Shown here in pieces: positions 49,748-58,170 of a DNA stretch of 64,000 bases. Position numbers and translations under genes: made by a program. The notes under the pieces were generated by a model. That model was not told where the DNA came from and did not search any database. It saw only the letters and a program-made list of their open reading frames with translations. The stretch is from Oegoconia quadripuncta (Eukaryota; Arthropoda; Insecta; Lepidoptera; Autostichidae): positions 4,869,731 to 4,933,730 of the forward strand of contig OX438758.1 in assembly GCA_949316235.1 (NCBI GenBank). Direction: 5' to 3'. How positions within the stretch are numbered: the stretch's first letter is position 1; each line of letters starts with the position of its first letter.

Positions 49748-52700
49748 ACGTAAGTGTTATCGATGTGGTAAGCTTGGACACGTGGCATCTAGTTGTACTT
49801 CGGCTCAAGTGGCGTCGTCCGAGCCAGTGAAAAAAGTACAGATATTGTCAAATTTAAACGATGTTTATAGAAAAACCGCTAAAGTTAATAACATACACAT
49901 GAAATCGTATATTGACACCGGCAGCGAACTAAATGTTATTTCAAAATTCGCAGCACAAGCACTTAAGTTACCGATAAGTTCTACCAATACGGTTCTTAGA
50001 GGCTTCGCCGGAAATTCAGTTCACGCACAAGGAGAGGTTAATTTTGAACTATGTGTCGATGAGGTTAAAATCAATACGTCAGCAGTAATTACCGACATTG
50101 ACCTTGGAGATGTTGTACTTATAATAGGACAGCCAGTAATTAACAACAAGGATGTTGTACTTCATGTCTCGCAGAACCGGGCTGAACTCAGTATGGTAAA
50201 TGCAAATTATCTCAATTCTATTGACACAGTTGTGGAAGCGACTCGTTTTAGAGTACAGGTGGCTGAAGATACCGACATTCCAGTGGGAGACAGTTTGGTG
50301 AAAGTAATTGTACAAGGAAATCCATCCGGCGACGTGTGCACAAAACCACGACAGCATAGTATGGGAAATGTGATCTTCGCTATAGCCAGCTCCGTCCTTC
50401 ATGATGGTTGTGGATACGTGAGAGTTTGTAACATCGGAGTGGATCCCATAAAATGGATGAAGGGCGAAACAATTACTCGAGCAGAAAAATGTGATCTTAT
50501 ATCTGAGGTGAGTGCAGATTTATTATTAATGAGTAGAGGAGAGGCAAAGGAACACATGCCGTGCGACGATGTGTGTGGTGTAAGGGTAGGTGAAATTGAT
50601 GTTGGACAAGTAAATGAGTCAGAAATGTGTAGTCTTGTTGACTTATTAAAATCATACTCTGATTGTTTTGCGAGCTCCGTGAAAGAAATAGGTGTCACAA
50701 ATCTTGGTGAAATGCATATTAAACTCACAACCGATAAACCGGTTAATAAAAAACCGTACAGGCTAGCGCATTCAGAAAGAGAGATTGTAGCTAAGAAGAT
50801 AGAAGAGATGTTGGATGGTAACATCATTAGGGAGTCCACGTCAGAGTATGCTTCACCAATAATACTTGTGCGAAAGAAAAATGGTGACTATAGATTATGT
50901 GTAGATTATAGAGCGCTTAACGCAATAACTGTTAAAGACAGATTTCCGCTACCCCACATAGATGATGAGTTATCCAAATTAGCGGGTAAGAAATTTTTCA
51001 CGAATCTAGATCTTTATGCAGGCTATCATAACGTTAAGATACATCCAGAATCAGTTAACAAGACCGCTTTTGTTACGCAAGATGGTTCATTTGAATACTT
51101 AAGAGTTCCGTTTGGACTTGCGAATGCACCCTCCGTTTTTATGCGAGTGATGCAAAAATTAGTAAAACTAGTGGGTAGTAGTGAAATAATAGCTTTTCTG
51201 GATGACATGTTGTTGTCGACGGTTACAGTCGCTGAAGGTTTGCAATTATTAGAAAAGGTGTTTGTTGAATTAAGAAAAGTTAATCTGAAATTAAATATGA
51301 GCAAGTGTTCTTTTCTTAAGGATGAAGTTTCGTTTCTAGGACATGAAATAAGTTCAAAGGGTATAAGACCAGGTAATCATAAAATTGAAGCCGTTTCTAA
51401 ATTCAAACCCCCTAGCAATCTGCATGAATTGCGCCAATTTTTAGGTCTTTGTAGCTATTTCCGCAAATATATCGAGCAGTTTGCTACGATCGCCAAACCT
51501 CTGACTGATTTAACAAAAAAAAGCTCTGAGTGGGTATGGGGTGTTGAGCAGCGCAATAGCTTCCAGTCCCTCAAGGATAAACTTTGTTCGCGACCAGTAC
51601 TTGCAGTATATGACCGAAACTTGCCTTGCGAAATTCACACTGATGCTAGCAAGCATGGTCTGGCCGGTATCTTGCTGCAAACTCAGGAAAGCGGACAATT
51701 GAAACCAGTATTCTATTTTAGCAGGGTAACTTCTCGTGAAGAGTCTATATATCATAGCTATGAACTAGAAACTTTAGCCGTTGTTGAGTCCCTAAAACGA
51801 TTTAGGGTTTATGTTTTGGGTAAACCCATTAAAGTTGTAACTGATTGCTCAGCAGTTAGGTATACTTTAGAAAAAAAAGATTTGTTGCCTAGAATTGCCA
51901 GATGGTGGCTGACAATACAAGAATATGATATTCAAATCGAATATAGGGCCCAGGATCGCATGAAGCACGTCGATGCTTTGAGCCGAAATCCGAACGTTTC
52001 GAATACTCAGTGCGAACCAAACGAACGCAGCCTTATTAGTGAACGCATTCCCTTGAGCGTTCCCCTTCCGCTTCCCGGTTTTATTAGTGTCAATGTCAAT
52101 AAAATATCAAGTGAAGATTGGTTTTTGACAGTTCAAATGCAGGACGAGAAATTACTTAATATAATTAAACAATTAAGTGAAGGTAGTGCGTGCAGTGACA
52201 TTGCAAATAATTACAAAATATGTGATAACAGACTCTATCGTAAAACTCTGACAGGCGATAAATTAGTCGTGCCAACATTCGCAAGATGGAAACTTATGCA
52301 GAAGTTTCACGACCAGATTGGGCATGTAGGAATAAAACGGTGCGAGGAGGTCATTAAATCGGACTACTGGTTTCCTAAAATGACTCGTTTCATTAAAAAA
52401 TATGTCAGTTCGTGCCTCGAGTGTGCATATGGCAAAGGTGAATATGGTAAACCCTCTGGTGAGTTACACCCTATTCCTAAGCCCTCATTACCCATGGAAA
52501 CTGTTCATATTGACCACCTGGGGCCTTTCTGTAGAACCAAGAAAGGTCACCAATATATACTAATGATTGTTGATGCTTTTTCTAAATTTCTGATAGCCCG
52601 TCCGTCCAGGACTATTAATTCTATTGAAACGGTAGACATATTGAGGGATATATTTAGCTTGTTTGGATATCCAAGAAGGGTTGTATCTGACCGAAATTTG

Positions 52701-53387
52701 GCTTTTACCAGTAGGGTTTTTAAAGAGTTCTCACAACAACATCAATTTCATCACACTCTGAATGCAATTGCTTGTCCACGTGCGAATGGCCAAGTAGAAC
52801 GCTACAATAGGACACTCCTTGATGCCATGCGCACACGGAACAGGGATCCAAACATGTGGACAGAATGCTTGCCCGATGTACTATGGGGCATCAACAATAC
52901 CAGGAATGAAGCACTTGGCTACCACCCCTATGAGGTGATGTTTAGTCATAAAGGTCGCTTACTTCCTAACTTAGCAGGTGGGGAGGGGCATTTACCAGTT
53001 GCTGAAAAGCGAAAAATTGCTGCTGATAGATTGCGGAAGAAAGCCGAAATCATGAAACACCATTATGACAAACGTCATAAGCCTGAGAAAACTTTTAGCA
53101 AGGGGGCCCTAGTATTATGGAAACAAGCACCTACAGGTGGGGAGGTCAAAAATGTAAATACTAAACTTCAGGTGTTGTATTCGGGCCCCTATGTTATCCA
53201 AAGGGTTCTTAGTAATGGTAGGTATGAAATCAGAAGTATCAAAGGTATGAGGGGATATAAGAAGTTTACAGGCATAGTCGCTGCTGATGCTCTTAGAGCT
53301 TACCATAGTGCTCCACCTTGTAGTGAGCCCAGTAGCGATGAAGAAGTAATTACTAGGGATGATTTGATTGATTTATTAGAGAGTTAA
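49560..53387 (+). CDS. mdg3-like Gypsy pol (knuckles, protease, RT, RNase H, integrase)
   Basis: Pol is in the +1 frame relative to gag and open from 49,521; the real start of pol sequence is somewhere in 49,560-49,690. It begins with two CCHC knuckles (C-F-R-C-N-Q-S-G-H-V-A-P-N-C; C-Y-R-C-G-K-L-G-H-V-A-S-S-C), then protease Y-I-D-T-G-S-E-L-N, RT (L-C-V-D-Y-R-A-L-N, V-P-F-G-L-A-N-A-P, I-A-F-L-D-D-M-L), RNase H (I-H-T-D-A-S-K-H-G), the integrase HHCC (H-D-Q-I-G-H ... C-L-E-C-A) and D-D-E core (V-H-I-D-H-L, V-S-D-R-N-L-A, N-G-Q-V-E-R-Y-N). It ends at TAA 53,385. No damage is visible. Expression would require a +1 (or -2) frameshift between gag and pol. Confidence 0.9.
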   Translation, partial: ALMNCMKDFCRRLITIRLHPSTRLYLSFQNSRAPEAAIPKKPPICFRCNQSGHVAPNCALPDKRKCYRCGKLGHVASSCTSAQVASSEPVKKVQILSNLNDVYRKTAKVNNIHMKSYIDTGSELNVISKFAAQALKLPISSTNTVLRGFAGNSVHAQGEVNFELCVDEVKINTSAVITDIDLGDVVLIIGQPVINNKDVVLHVSQNRAELSMVNANYLNSIDTVVEATRFRVQVAEDTDIPVGDSLVKVIVQGNPSGDVCTKPRQHSMGNVIFAIASSVLHDGCGYVRVCNIGVDPIKWMKGETITRAEKCDLISEVSADLLLMSRGEAKEHMPCDDVCGVRVGEIDVGQVNESEMCSLVDLLKSYSDCFASSVKEIGVTNLGEMHIKLTTDKPVNKKPYRLAHSEREIVAKKIEEMLDGNIIRESTSEYASPIILVRKKNGDYRLCVDYRALNAITVKDRFPLPHIDDELSKLAGKKFFTNLDLYAGYHNVKIHPESVNKTAFVTQDGSFEYLRVPFGLANAPSVFMRVMQKLVKLVGSSEIIAFLDDMLLSTVTVAEGLQLLEKVFVELRKVNLKLNMSKCSFLKDEVSFLGHEISSKGIRPGNHKIEAVSKFKPPSNLHELRQFLGLCSYFRKYIEQFATIAKPLTDLTKKSSEWVWGVEQRNSFQSLKDKLCSRPVLAVYDRNLPCEIHTDASKHGLAGILLQTQESGQLKPVFYFSRVTSREESIYHSYELETLAVVESLKRFRVYVLGKPIKVVTDCSAVRYTLEKKDLLPRIARWWLTIQEYDIQIEYRAQDRMKHVDALSRNPNVSNTQCEPNERSLISERIPLSVPLPLPGFISVNVNKISSEDWFLTVQMQDEKLLNIIKQLSEGSACSDIANNYKICDNRLYRKTLTGDKLVVPTFARWKLMQKFHDQIGHVGIKRCEEVIKSDYWFPKMTRFIKKYVSSCLECAYGKGEYGKPSGELHPIPKPSLPMETVHIDHLGPFCRTKKGHQYILMIVDAFSKFLIARPSRTINSIETVDILRDIFSLFGYPRRVVSDRNLAFTSRVFKEFSQQHQFHHTLNAIACPRANGQVERYNRTLLDAMRTRNRDPNMWTECLPDVLWGINNTRNEALGYHPYEVMFSHKGRLLPNLAGGEGHLPVAEKRKIAADRLRKKAEIMKHHYDKRHKPEKTFSKGALVLWKQAPTGGEVKNVNTKLQVLYSGPYVIQRVLSNGRYEIRSIKGMRGYKKFTGIVAADALRAYHSAPPCSEPSSDEEVITRDDLIDLLES

Positions 53388-53437
53388 TTTTGTGTTTTTG
53401 CGCCCAATTGCGGGGCAATTGTTGCAGGATGGTCGAC

Positions 53438-53637
53438 TGTAATGAAAATGGCCCGAGCGAGATGTGGAGAGACAAGGATAGCTACAGAGGGACGAGGCGA
53501 GGAGAGGAGCGGGGGTGGAGTGAATGAAATGGTGTGCAGTGGCGGCATTCGTTCATTATTTTTTCGAATTTTTGGAAGGAAGTTAATTAAACTTACAGTG
53601 ATTCACAATTACAGTAGTTTTCTTGAAATCCATTATA
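53438..53637 (+). repeat. 3' LTR of mdg3-like Gypsy
   Basis: 200 bp, three differences from the 5' LTR. Preceded by GGGGCAATTGTTGCAGGATGG, a poor polypurine tract. Followed directly by TAAGTTTG, the continuation of the hAT gene. Confidence 0.95.
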
Positions 53638-53641
53638 TAAG

Positions 53642-53701
53642 TTTGAAATCGAAATTTTAAACAGATTTGGCCAGAATCCTCGCAGGTTATTGTTAAAATA
53701 A
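53642..53701 (+). CDS. Displaced last 19 codons and stop of the hAT transposase
   Basis: Immediately after the target duplication the frame of the hAT exon continues for 19 residues (starting F-E-I-E-I-L, ending R-R-L-L-L-K) and stops at TAA 53,699-53,701; AATAAA follows at about 53,708. The frame match and total length divisible by three show that this is the original C-terminus. It is now separated from the gene by 4.9 kb of Gypsy. Confidence 0.85.
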   Translation, partial: FEIEILNRFGQNPRRLLLK

Positions 53702-54024
53702 AGATGTAAATAAAAAATATTTTAAATTTCTATTATTTGTCGAGTTTCCTTACTTTTGCCCCACCCCTAAGTAAATGCTGGGTACGCCCATGGCATTAGT
53801 GCCATCTTAATACTTGCCTACACTGGTACTTGTTTTGCATTTGTTTGTATAAAATATGTAAATTTTGACTTTACACAGGAATTGTCTGATATTTCAATAA
53901 CGTAATAAGTAATAACGGCTAGTGATAAATATGTTTGTTCTGTCCTGGGTAAACCGCTAAACCAATTTTAATTAATTTGGTATTGTTGTAGTGCGTTTAA
54001 TTAATTATATCATGTATTTTTCAG

Positions 54025-55377
54025 GGTAGAGCCGTCCAGGATACAACTCCATGTTCGTCTAAATATAGCGATGACTCCAGAAAACGTACCCTGTCTCCGT
54101 TATATCTGTTGCAGTCACCATCATGTACCCCTCGGAAGAAGGAAGCTTTGCCGTCGTATAATACATTTACAACACAACATTTCAAATAAAAATAAACAGA
54201 TTAAGCAGATTCGCTCTAAAAATAGATACCTTAATAAAAAAAATGCTACCTTAAAAACTATATTAACGGAATTAGAATACAAAAATCTCTTAAATACAGA
54301 AAATGTTGGTATTTTAAGTAGACTTGGTGTTGGGCAGAGAGAGTTAATTCAAAGGCAAAATCTAAAAATTAAGACTGGCAAAATGGTAAAAAACGGTACT
54401 CATCAGCATTAAAAAGTTTCGCGTTGACGTTAAACTTTTATTCAAAAAAAAAAAAAAAAAAAAAAAAAAAAGCCTACCAATTTGTTAGAAAAACTTTCAA
54501 TACGTGCTTGCCATCTTTACGAACGTTGGTAAATGGTATCAGTGCATTAACGGTCGGCCAGGCTTTATAAAAGAATCCTTTAATGCTTTAAGCTATAAAA
54601 CAGAACAAGCTAAGTCTATTATTCATGCTAGTCTTATTATTGACGAAATGAAACTTAAAAATAAAGTAGAATTTCATCCAGCAAGTCAAAGACTTTTTGG
54701 TTATGTTGATTATGTCACTGGCATTGAGGACACTGATTGTAATGATGAATGCACTGATGCACTTGTTTTCTTAGTAGTGCCCGTCAACAGTCGCTTTAAA
54801 GTGCCTATTGGTTACTTTTTAATTAGTGGCATGAAGGGAGAACAACAGGCAACATTAGTTTTGCAGGCTATTTCTCTATGTCACGATGTCAAAGTCAACA
54901 TTATTGCACTGACATTCGATGGCTGTCCTGCAAATTTAGCAATAGCTAAAAAGCTGGTTTGCAACTTGGGCCTCAAAAATCTAAAAACAACATTTAAACA
55001 TCCAGAAACTGGTGCAAATGTTGTCATATGGCCTGACCCTTGCCATATGATAAAACTCATAAGAAACGCTTTCCAATTTTATAAAGAATTTGTTGATAGA
55101 AGAACTACATAAGCTGCAAGAATCGGAAAATTTCCATATGGCTAATAAATTGAGGGCAAGTCATATAAATTTCAAAGATAACATAATGAAAGTAAAGCTG
55201 GCAACCCAACTTTTTAGTCGATCTGTGGCAAAAGCTTTACAGTTTTGTAAACATTTAGATTTGGAAGAATTTAGAAATATCGATGGGACAGTGAACATGC
55301 TTCTAATACTGAACGATGCGTTTGATATATTAGATTCTAAGAGTTCACGCACCATGAAAATGCAATGCATACAGGTT
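54025..55377 (+). pseudogene. P2 exon 3: P-element transposase core, frameshifted
   Basis: The acceptor TTTTTCAG (ending 54,024) opens a Ser/Thr-rich segment, then in shifting frames a leucine-rich coiled coil (I-K-Q-I-R-S-K-N-R-Y-L-N-K-K-N-A-T-L-K, about 54,195-54,255). A run of 28 A (54,444-54,471) falls within the coding region. From about 54,530 the frame W-Y-Q-C-I-N-G-R-P-G-F leads to H-A-S-L-I-I-D-E-M-K-L (first acidic residue), F-D-G-C-P-A-N-L (second) and W-P-D-P-C-H-M-I-K-L-I-R-N, signature blocks of P-element/THAP9 transposases. A shift at about 55,095 leads to L-R-A-S-H-I-N-F and F-D-I-L-D-S-K-S-S-R-T, stopping at 55,378. The family's last 150-200 residues are missing. Confidence 0.8.
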
Positions 55378-56599
55378 TGATTATTCCCTAATATTGTATT
55401 TAGATAGATAGATAAAGCGTTTATTTGCATATTACAGAAACACGTACAAAAATATTCGACTTAACAATAATTCTGCTTGGTGTTATTCTTACACAATGTA
55501 GCCTTATTTCACAGTAATAAAAATAAAAACTAAAATTAAATACAACTGTTACAACTTATAATAGAGTTGTATGTGTATCTGTACCACAAACGGGCCATCG
55601 CTCAGTGTGGATCCTCACCTATAGCGGTAAGACACTGATTTTCAGCTAGTGCCCTGCGAGAGAAAACGAGGGTAGGGTACTAGTGCAAAAATTTTCAATA
55701 ACAACCATAAGTGTGTATTCTATAAAGATCATGTTGTACGGTGGTGTATAGTAATTGTATGGATCATAATGATACTCGTTTAAAATAAAAAGTGCACTTA
55801 ACATAATTAACTAAATACCTACAACGCGAAAGAGTCAATTTGTCTGTGAGCAGCCACCGCTAAGCTATTCGAAATGTTGCAAATGCTTTCGGAATATTCT
55901 TCTTTTGTATTTCTAGCAGATGTGCTTTAATTCGCTTCGTGAAAGAAAACTTAGATGTTATTTCTTAAAGAACTGCATAAGTACCTTTAAATAATTATTT
56001 AATATTATAATGTTTATCATTTATATGATTAGCACTAATTAATTATGTGCCTTTGAATTTTGTTTTTGACTTAAATAAAAAGTTTCCCGCTGAATAGAGA
56101 TTTTTCCTTAACGTGTTTTTTTTTTGTATTTCATGAATGAAACCCATGTCTGTTTTGGCTTTTATATGTTCACATAGCATAGCCCTAATTGTAGAACTAC
56201 ATTTCAGCGTGATCAACTTCGTAATAAAAAAAATCCCGCTGGCTGGAGGTTTCGTTTTAAACATCATTTATTCTGAAAATAATACGGAACAAATTCCAGT
56301 TCTATTACCATTCGATAGCCCAAATATACAGACATAATACCTACAGGAACACTTTATATTTAGTGAAAAGTTACAACACTATAGATGTCTATGCGACATT
56401 GAATCTCGAGCACGTGAGAATGGGGCCCCAGGAACAACAACTCAAGATGTAGTCATGTCGATATAAAATGTCGACACGACTACATCTCTAAGTGACGTCA
56501 CCACCTCCGCCCGCGCACCTTTCATTCTTCTAATCTTGACAGAACAGTTTACTTACAAAATCGTAATTATTACTTGTCTCGTGGGGTAGGTAGTCTGTG

Positions 56600-56847
56600 T
56601 ATTTAAATTTATAGAAAAAGAATTTAGGATGCACTCAGCACTAATGACAAAACAAGAACATGTTGAACTCATTTCAAAATTTGGAAAAGTTCTTATCCTA
56701 GGAAAATATTGGAATCTCTATGACATAAAAAAACTATCAGAAAACTACCGGAAGATTCCTCAAATTCAAAATTTAAAGAGAATTTATATAGAGAAAAATG
56801 AAAAAGTCAGCCGAAGGTTCACACAAAAATAATGTTTACTGTACCTA
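56600..56847 (+). other. Right flank of P2 with an unassigned 67-codon ORF
   Basis: The flank begins with TATTTAAA, the right copy of the P2 target duplication. An acceptor-like TTTATAG precedes ATG 56,629, which opens 67 codons (M-H-S-A-L-M-T-K-Q-E-H-V-E-L-I) rich in Lys, Ile and Leu, ending at 56,832. I do not recognise it. The pattern of K-x2-x-L-x-x-L then Y-x-x-L-Y resembles the C-terminal tails of some transposon ORFs, but that is weak. Since P2 inserted just upstream, this may be a piece of the locus into which P2 jumped. Confidence 0.3.
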
Positions 56848-58036
56848 CGAGGGGAGGTCCAAAAGTTCGTGGAATGAAAGGGTTTTAGTAAAAATGAAAC
56901 AGTAAATTTATTTTTCCTTTTCAATATAATCACCCTTAAGCTGAATACATTTATTAGATCTATGAATTAATTTTTCTAAACCATCGTAAAAATATTTTTT
57001 ATCTTTTCCCTCAAAATGAGCCAAAATTGCCTCCTTTACCTCATTGTCGTCCGAAAATTTCCTTCCCCTTAAGTCTTTTTTTAAATTGGGGAACAAATAA
57101 AAATCACTTGGGGCCAGATCTGGACTATAGGGTGGGTGGACTAGTGATTCGAAGCCATGCGTGTGTAGAGCAGCCATTGCAACTTTGCTCTTGTGAACCG
57201 GCGCGTTGTCTTGCAAGAGCAACACACCCTTGGTCAATTTTCCCCGACGTTTTTCTTTGATGGCATCCTTTAATTTTTCTAGTATTGTTGCGTAGTATTC
57301 TCCGTTTATGGTCCTGCCCTTTTCTTTATAATCAATCAGTATTATCCCCTCACAATTCCAAAAAACAGTAGCCATCAACTTTCCAGCCGACTCCGACACT
57401 TTGAATTTCTTTGGCGGTGGTGTCCCCTTTTTATGCCATTGCATGGACTCTTGTTTGGACTCAGGCTCAAAGTGATGAACCCATGTTTCATCGCCGGTAA
57501 CAATTCGCTCCAAAATCGGTCCAGGATCGTCGCCACACAACTCCAAAAAATGTTTTGACGCTTCGACGCGCTGCTGTTTTTGAAGCGGCGTGAGCATTCT
57601 CGGTACCCATCTTGCACTGACTTTTGTCATACCCAGGTGATCATGTAGGATTCGCAAAATGGTGGTATCTGAACCTCCAACTAATGCAGATAACTGTTTT
57701 TTCTTCAAACGGGTGTCCTCCAGTACAATTTTTTCCACTTTTTCGACGATGTCTGATGTGGTGGCCTCAACTGGCCTTCCTGAGCGGGGGTCGTCTTCAA
57801 TCGACTCCCGACCATGTTTAAAAAGACCATGCCACTTGTAAATCATTGATTTACTAGGGCACTGTTCCCCGTAAACAGTTTCCATTTCATTCAAAATGGT
57901 CTGAGCGTTCTTTCCTTGCTTGGTAAGGAATTTAATGACAGCACGGTGTTCAATTTTCTCCATAGTTTCAGTTTTCTTCCGGATTGACGTGTTTAGCAGG
58001 CGAGTGTTCGTAAACGAATGACGCAATAGAAGAAGA
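56848..58036 (-). mobile_element. mariner element lacking its 5' end
   Basis: The right (3') terminus is at CGAGGGGAGGTCCAAAAGTT CGTGGAATGAAAG (56,848-56,880), preceded by TA (56,846-56,847), the mariner target site. The transposase gene follows on the minus strand. The matching 5' inverted repeat (reverse complement, CTTTTGGACCTCCCCTCG) is not found upstream of the gene: from about 58,037 the sequence is the 3' end of a Jockey LINE. So the element is cut within its 5' leader. Confidence 0.75.
56908..57963 (-). CDS. mariner transposase, open reading frame intact
   Basis: 351 residues from ATG 57,963 (chosen because M-E-K-I-E-H-R is the usual start; an upstream ATG at 58,053 would add LINE-derived residues). 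The HTH region has F-L-T-K-Q-G-K-N-A and W-H-G-L-F-K-H-G-R-E, then the conserved linker G-R-P-V-E-A and W-V-P-R-M-L-T. The catalytic D-D34-D set is seen in V-T-G-D-E-T-W-V-H-H, L-L-Q-D-N-A-P-V-H and Y-S-P-D-L-A-P-S-D-F-Y. Length and all motifs are normal, and no stop or shift is present. It acts in the nucleus by TA-directed cut and paste. Without a 5' inverted repeat this copy cannot move itself, but its enzyme could act elsewhere if transcribed. Confidence 0.92.
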   Translation of the reverse strand: MEKIEHRAVIKFLTKQGKNAQTILNEMETVYGEQCPSKSMIYKWHGLFKHGRESIEDDPRSGRPVEATTSDIVEKVEKIVLEDTRLKKKQLSALVGGSDTTILRILHDHLGMTKVSARWVPRMLTPLQKQQRVEASKHFLELCGDDPGPILERIVTGDETWVHHFEPESKQESMQWHKKGTPPPKKFKVSESAGKLMATVFWNCEGIILIDYKEKGRTINGEYYATILEKLKDAIKEKRRGKLTKGVLLLQDNAPVHKSKVAMAALHTHGFESLVHPPYSPDLAPSDFYLFPNLKKDLRGRKFSDDNEVKEAILAHFEGKDKKYFYDGLEKLIHRSNKCIQLKGDYIEKEK

Positions 58037-58050
58037 AGAAATAGTCTTCT

Positions 58051-58073
58051 CACGCTCCCCGAAGGGGAGCGTG
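58051..58073 (-). repeat. 3'-terminal hairpin of the Jockey LINE
   Basis: CACGCTCCCC, 3-base loop, GGGGAGCGTG: a perfect 10-bp stem 15-30 bp from the 3' end of the element. Such stem-loops near LINE 3' ends can serve RT recognition. A related stem is at 212-226. Confidence 0.75.
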
Positions 58074-58170
58074 GGGAGGCTTTTCGGGTCTGTGGACCCC
58101 TTCAGCGGTTTCTTTCGCTGCTCGCTACATGCGAGCAGGGCGTTGGAGTGCCGTCATGGCGTGGTCCTAA

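Larger units (their letters stand above)
48702..53637 (+). mobile_element. mdg3/micropia-lineage Gypsy retrotransposon inside the hAT gene
   Basis: Two 200-bp LTRs (48,702-48,901 and 53,438-53,637) start TGTAATGAAAATGGCC and end CATTATA, with three substitutions between them. The target copy is TAAG or ATAAG on both sides (48,697-48,701 and up to 53,641; the one-base ambiguity comes from shared bases). After the 5' LTR, TTCAGAAGCGGGATCGAG resembles the complement of a tRNA-Leu 3' region, as in the mdg3/micropia group. Gag and pol are both long and open. The lineage call rests on D-C-S-A-V-R-Y-T-L-E-K-K-D-L-L-P-R-I-A-R-W-W-L in the RNase H. Confidence 0.93.
45079..53792 (+). mobile_element. 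hAT element with a nested Gypsy, inside P2
   Basis: The ends are CATGGGCGTACCCA (45,079-45,092) and TGGGTACGCCCATG (53,779-53,792), perfect 14-bp inverted repeats, with GCATCAGT (45,071-45,078) and GCATTAGT (53,793-53,800) as an 8-bp target duplication with one transition. GTGGGGCA/TGCCCCAC words continue subterminally on both sides. Without the 4.9-kb Gypsy the element is about 3.8 kb and carries one two-exon transposase gene. The leader (45,180-45,400; 45,950-46,140) is GC-rich. Confidence 0.92.
38924..56599 (+). mobile_element. P element (P2), 17.7 kb with nested insertions
   Basis: The left end 38,924-38,955 starts CACAGACTACCTTACCCCAC and the right end 56,569-56,599 is its reverse complement apart from one single-base indel. 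Flanking octamers are TATTTAAT (left) and TATTTAAA (right), an 8-bp target duplication with one change; CA-starting ends and 8-bp duplications are standard for P elements. Inside, in the right order, lie a THAP domain in two exons (39,833; 44,920) and the P transposase core (54,025-55,377). Insertions account for most of the length: a LINE tail (39,418), a 4.2-kb D-D-E element (40,084-44,276) and a hAT with a Gypsy inside it (45,079-53,792). The 3' 1.2 kb (55,380-56,568) is non-coding, with an 18-bp inverted repeat at about 56,449-56,491. The C-terminal part of the transposase seems lost. Confidence 0.85.

Noticed and set aside
53442..53660. 72-codon plus-strand ORF starting M-K-M-A-R-A-R
   Set aside because: Lies within the 3' LTR and the displaced hAT end; the same ORF occurs in the 5' LTR.
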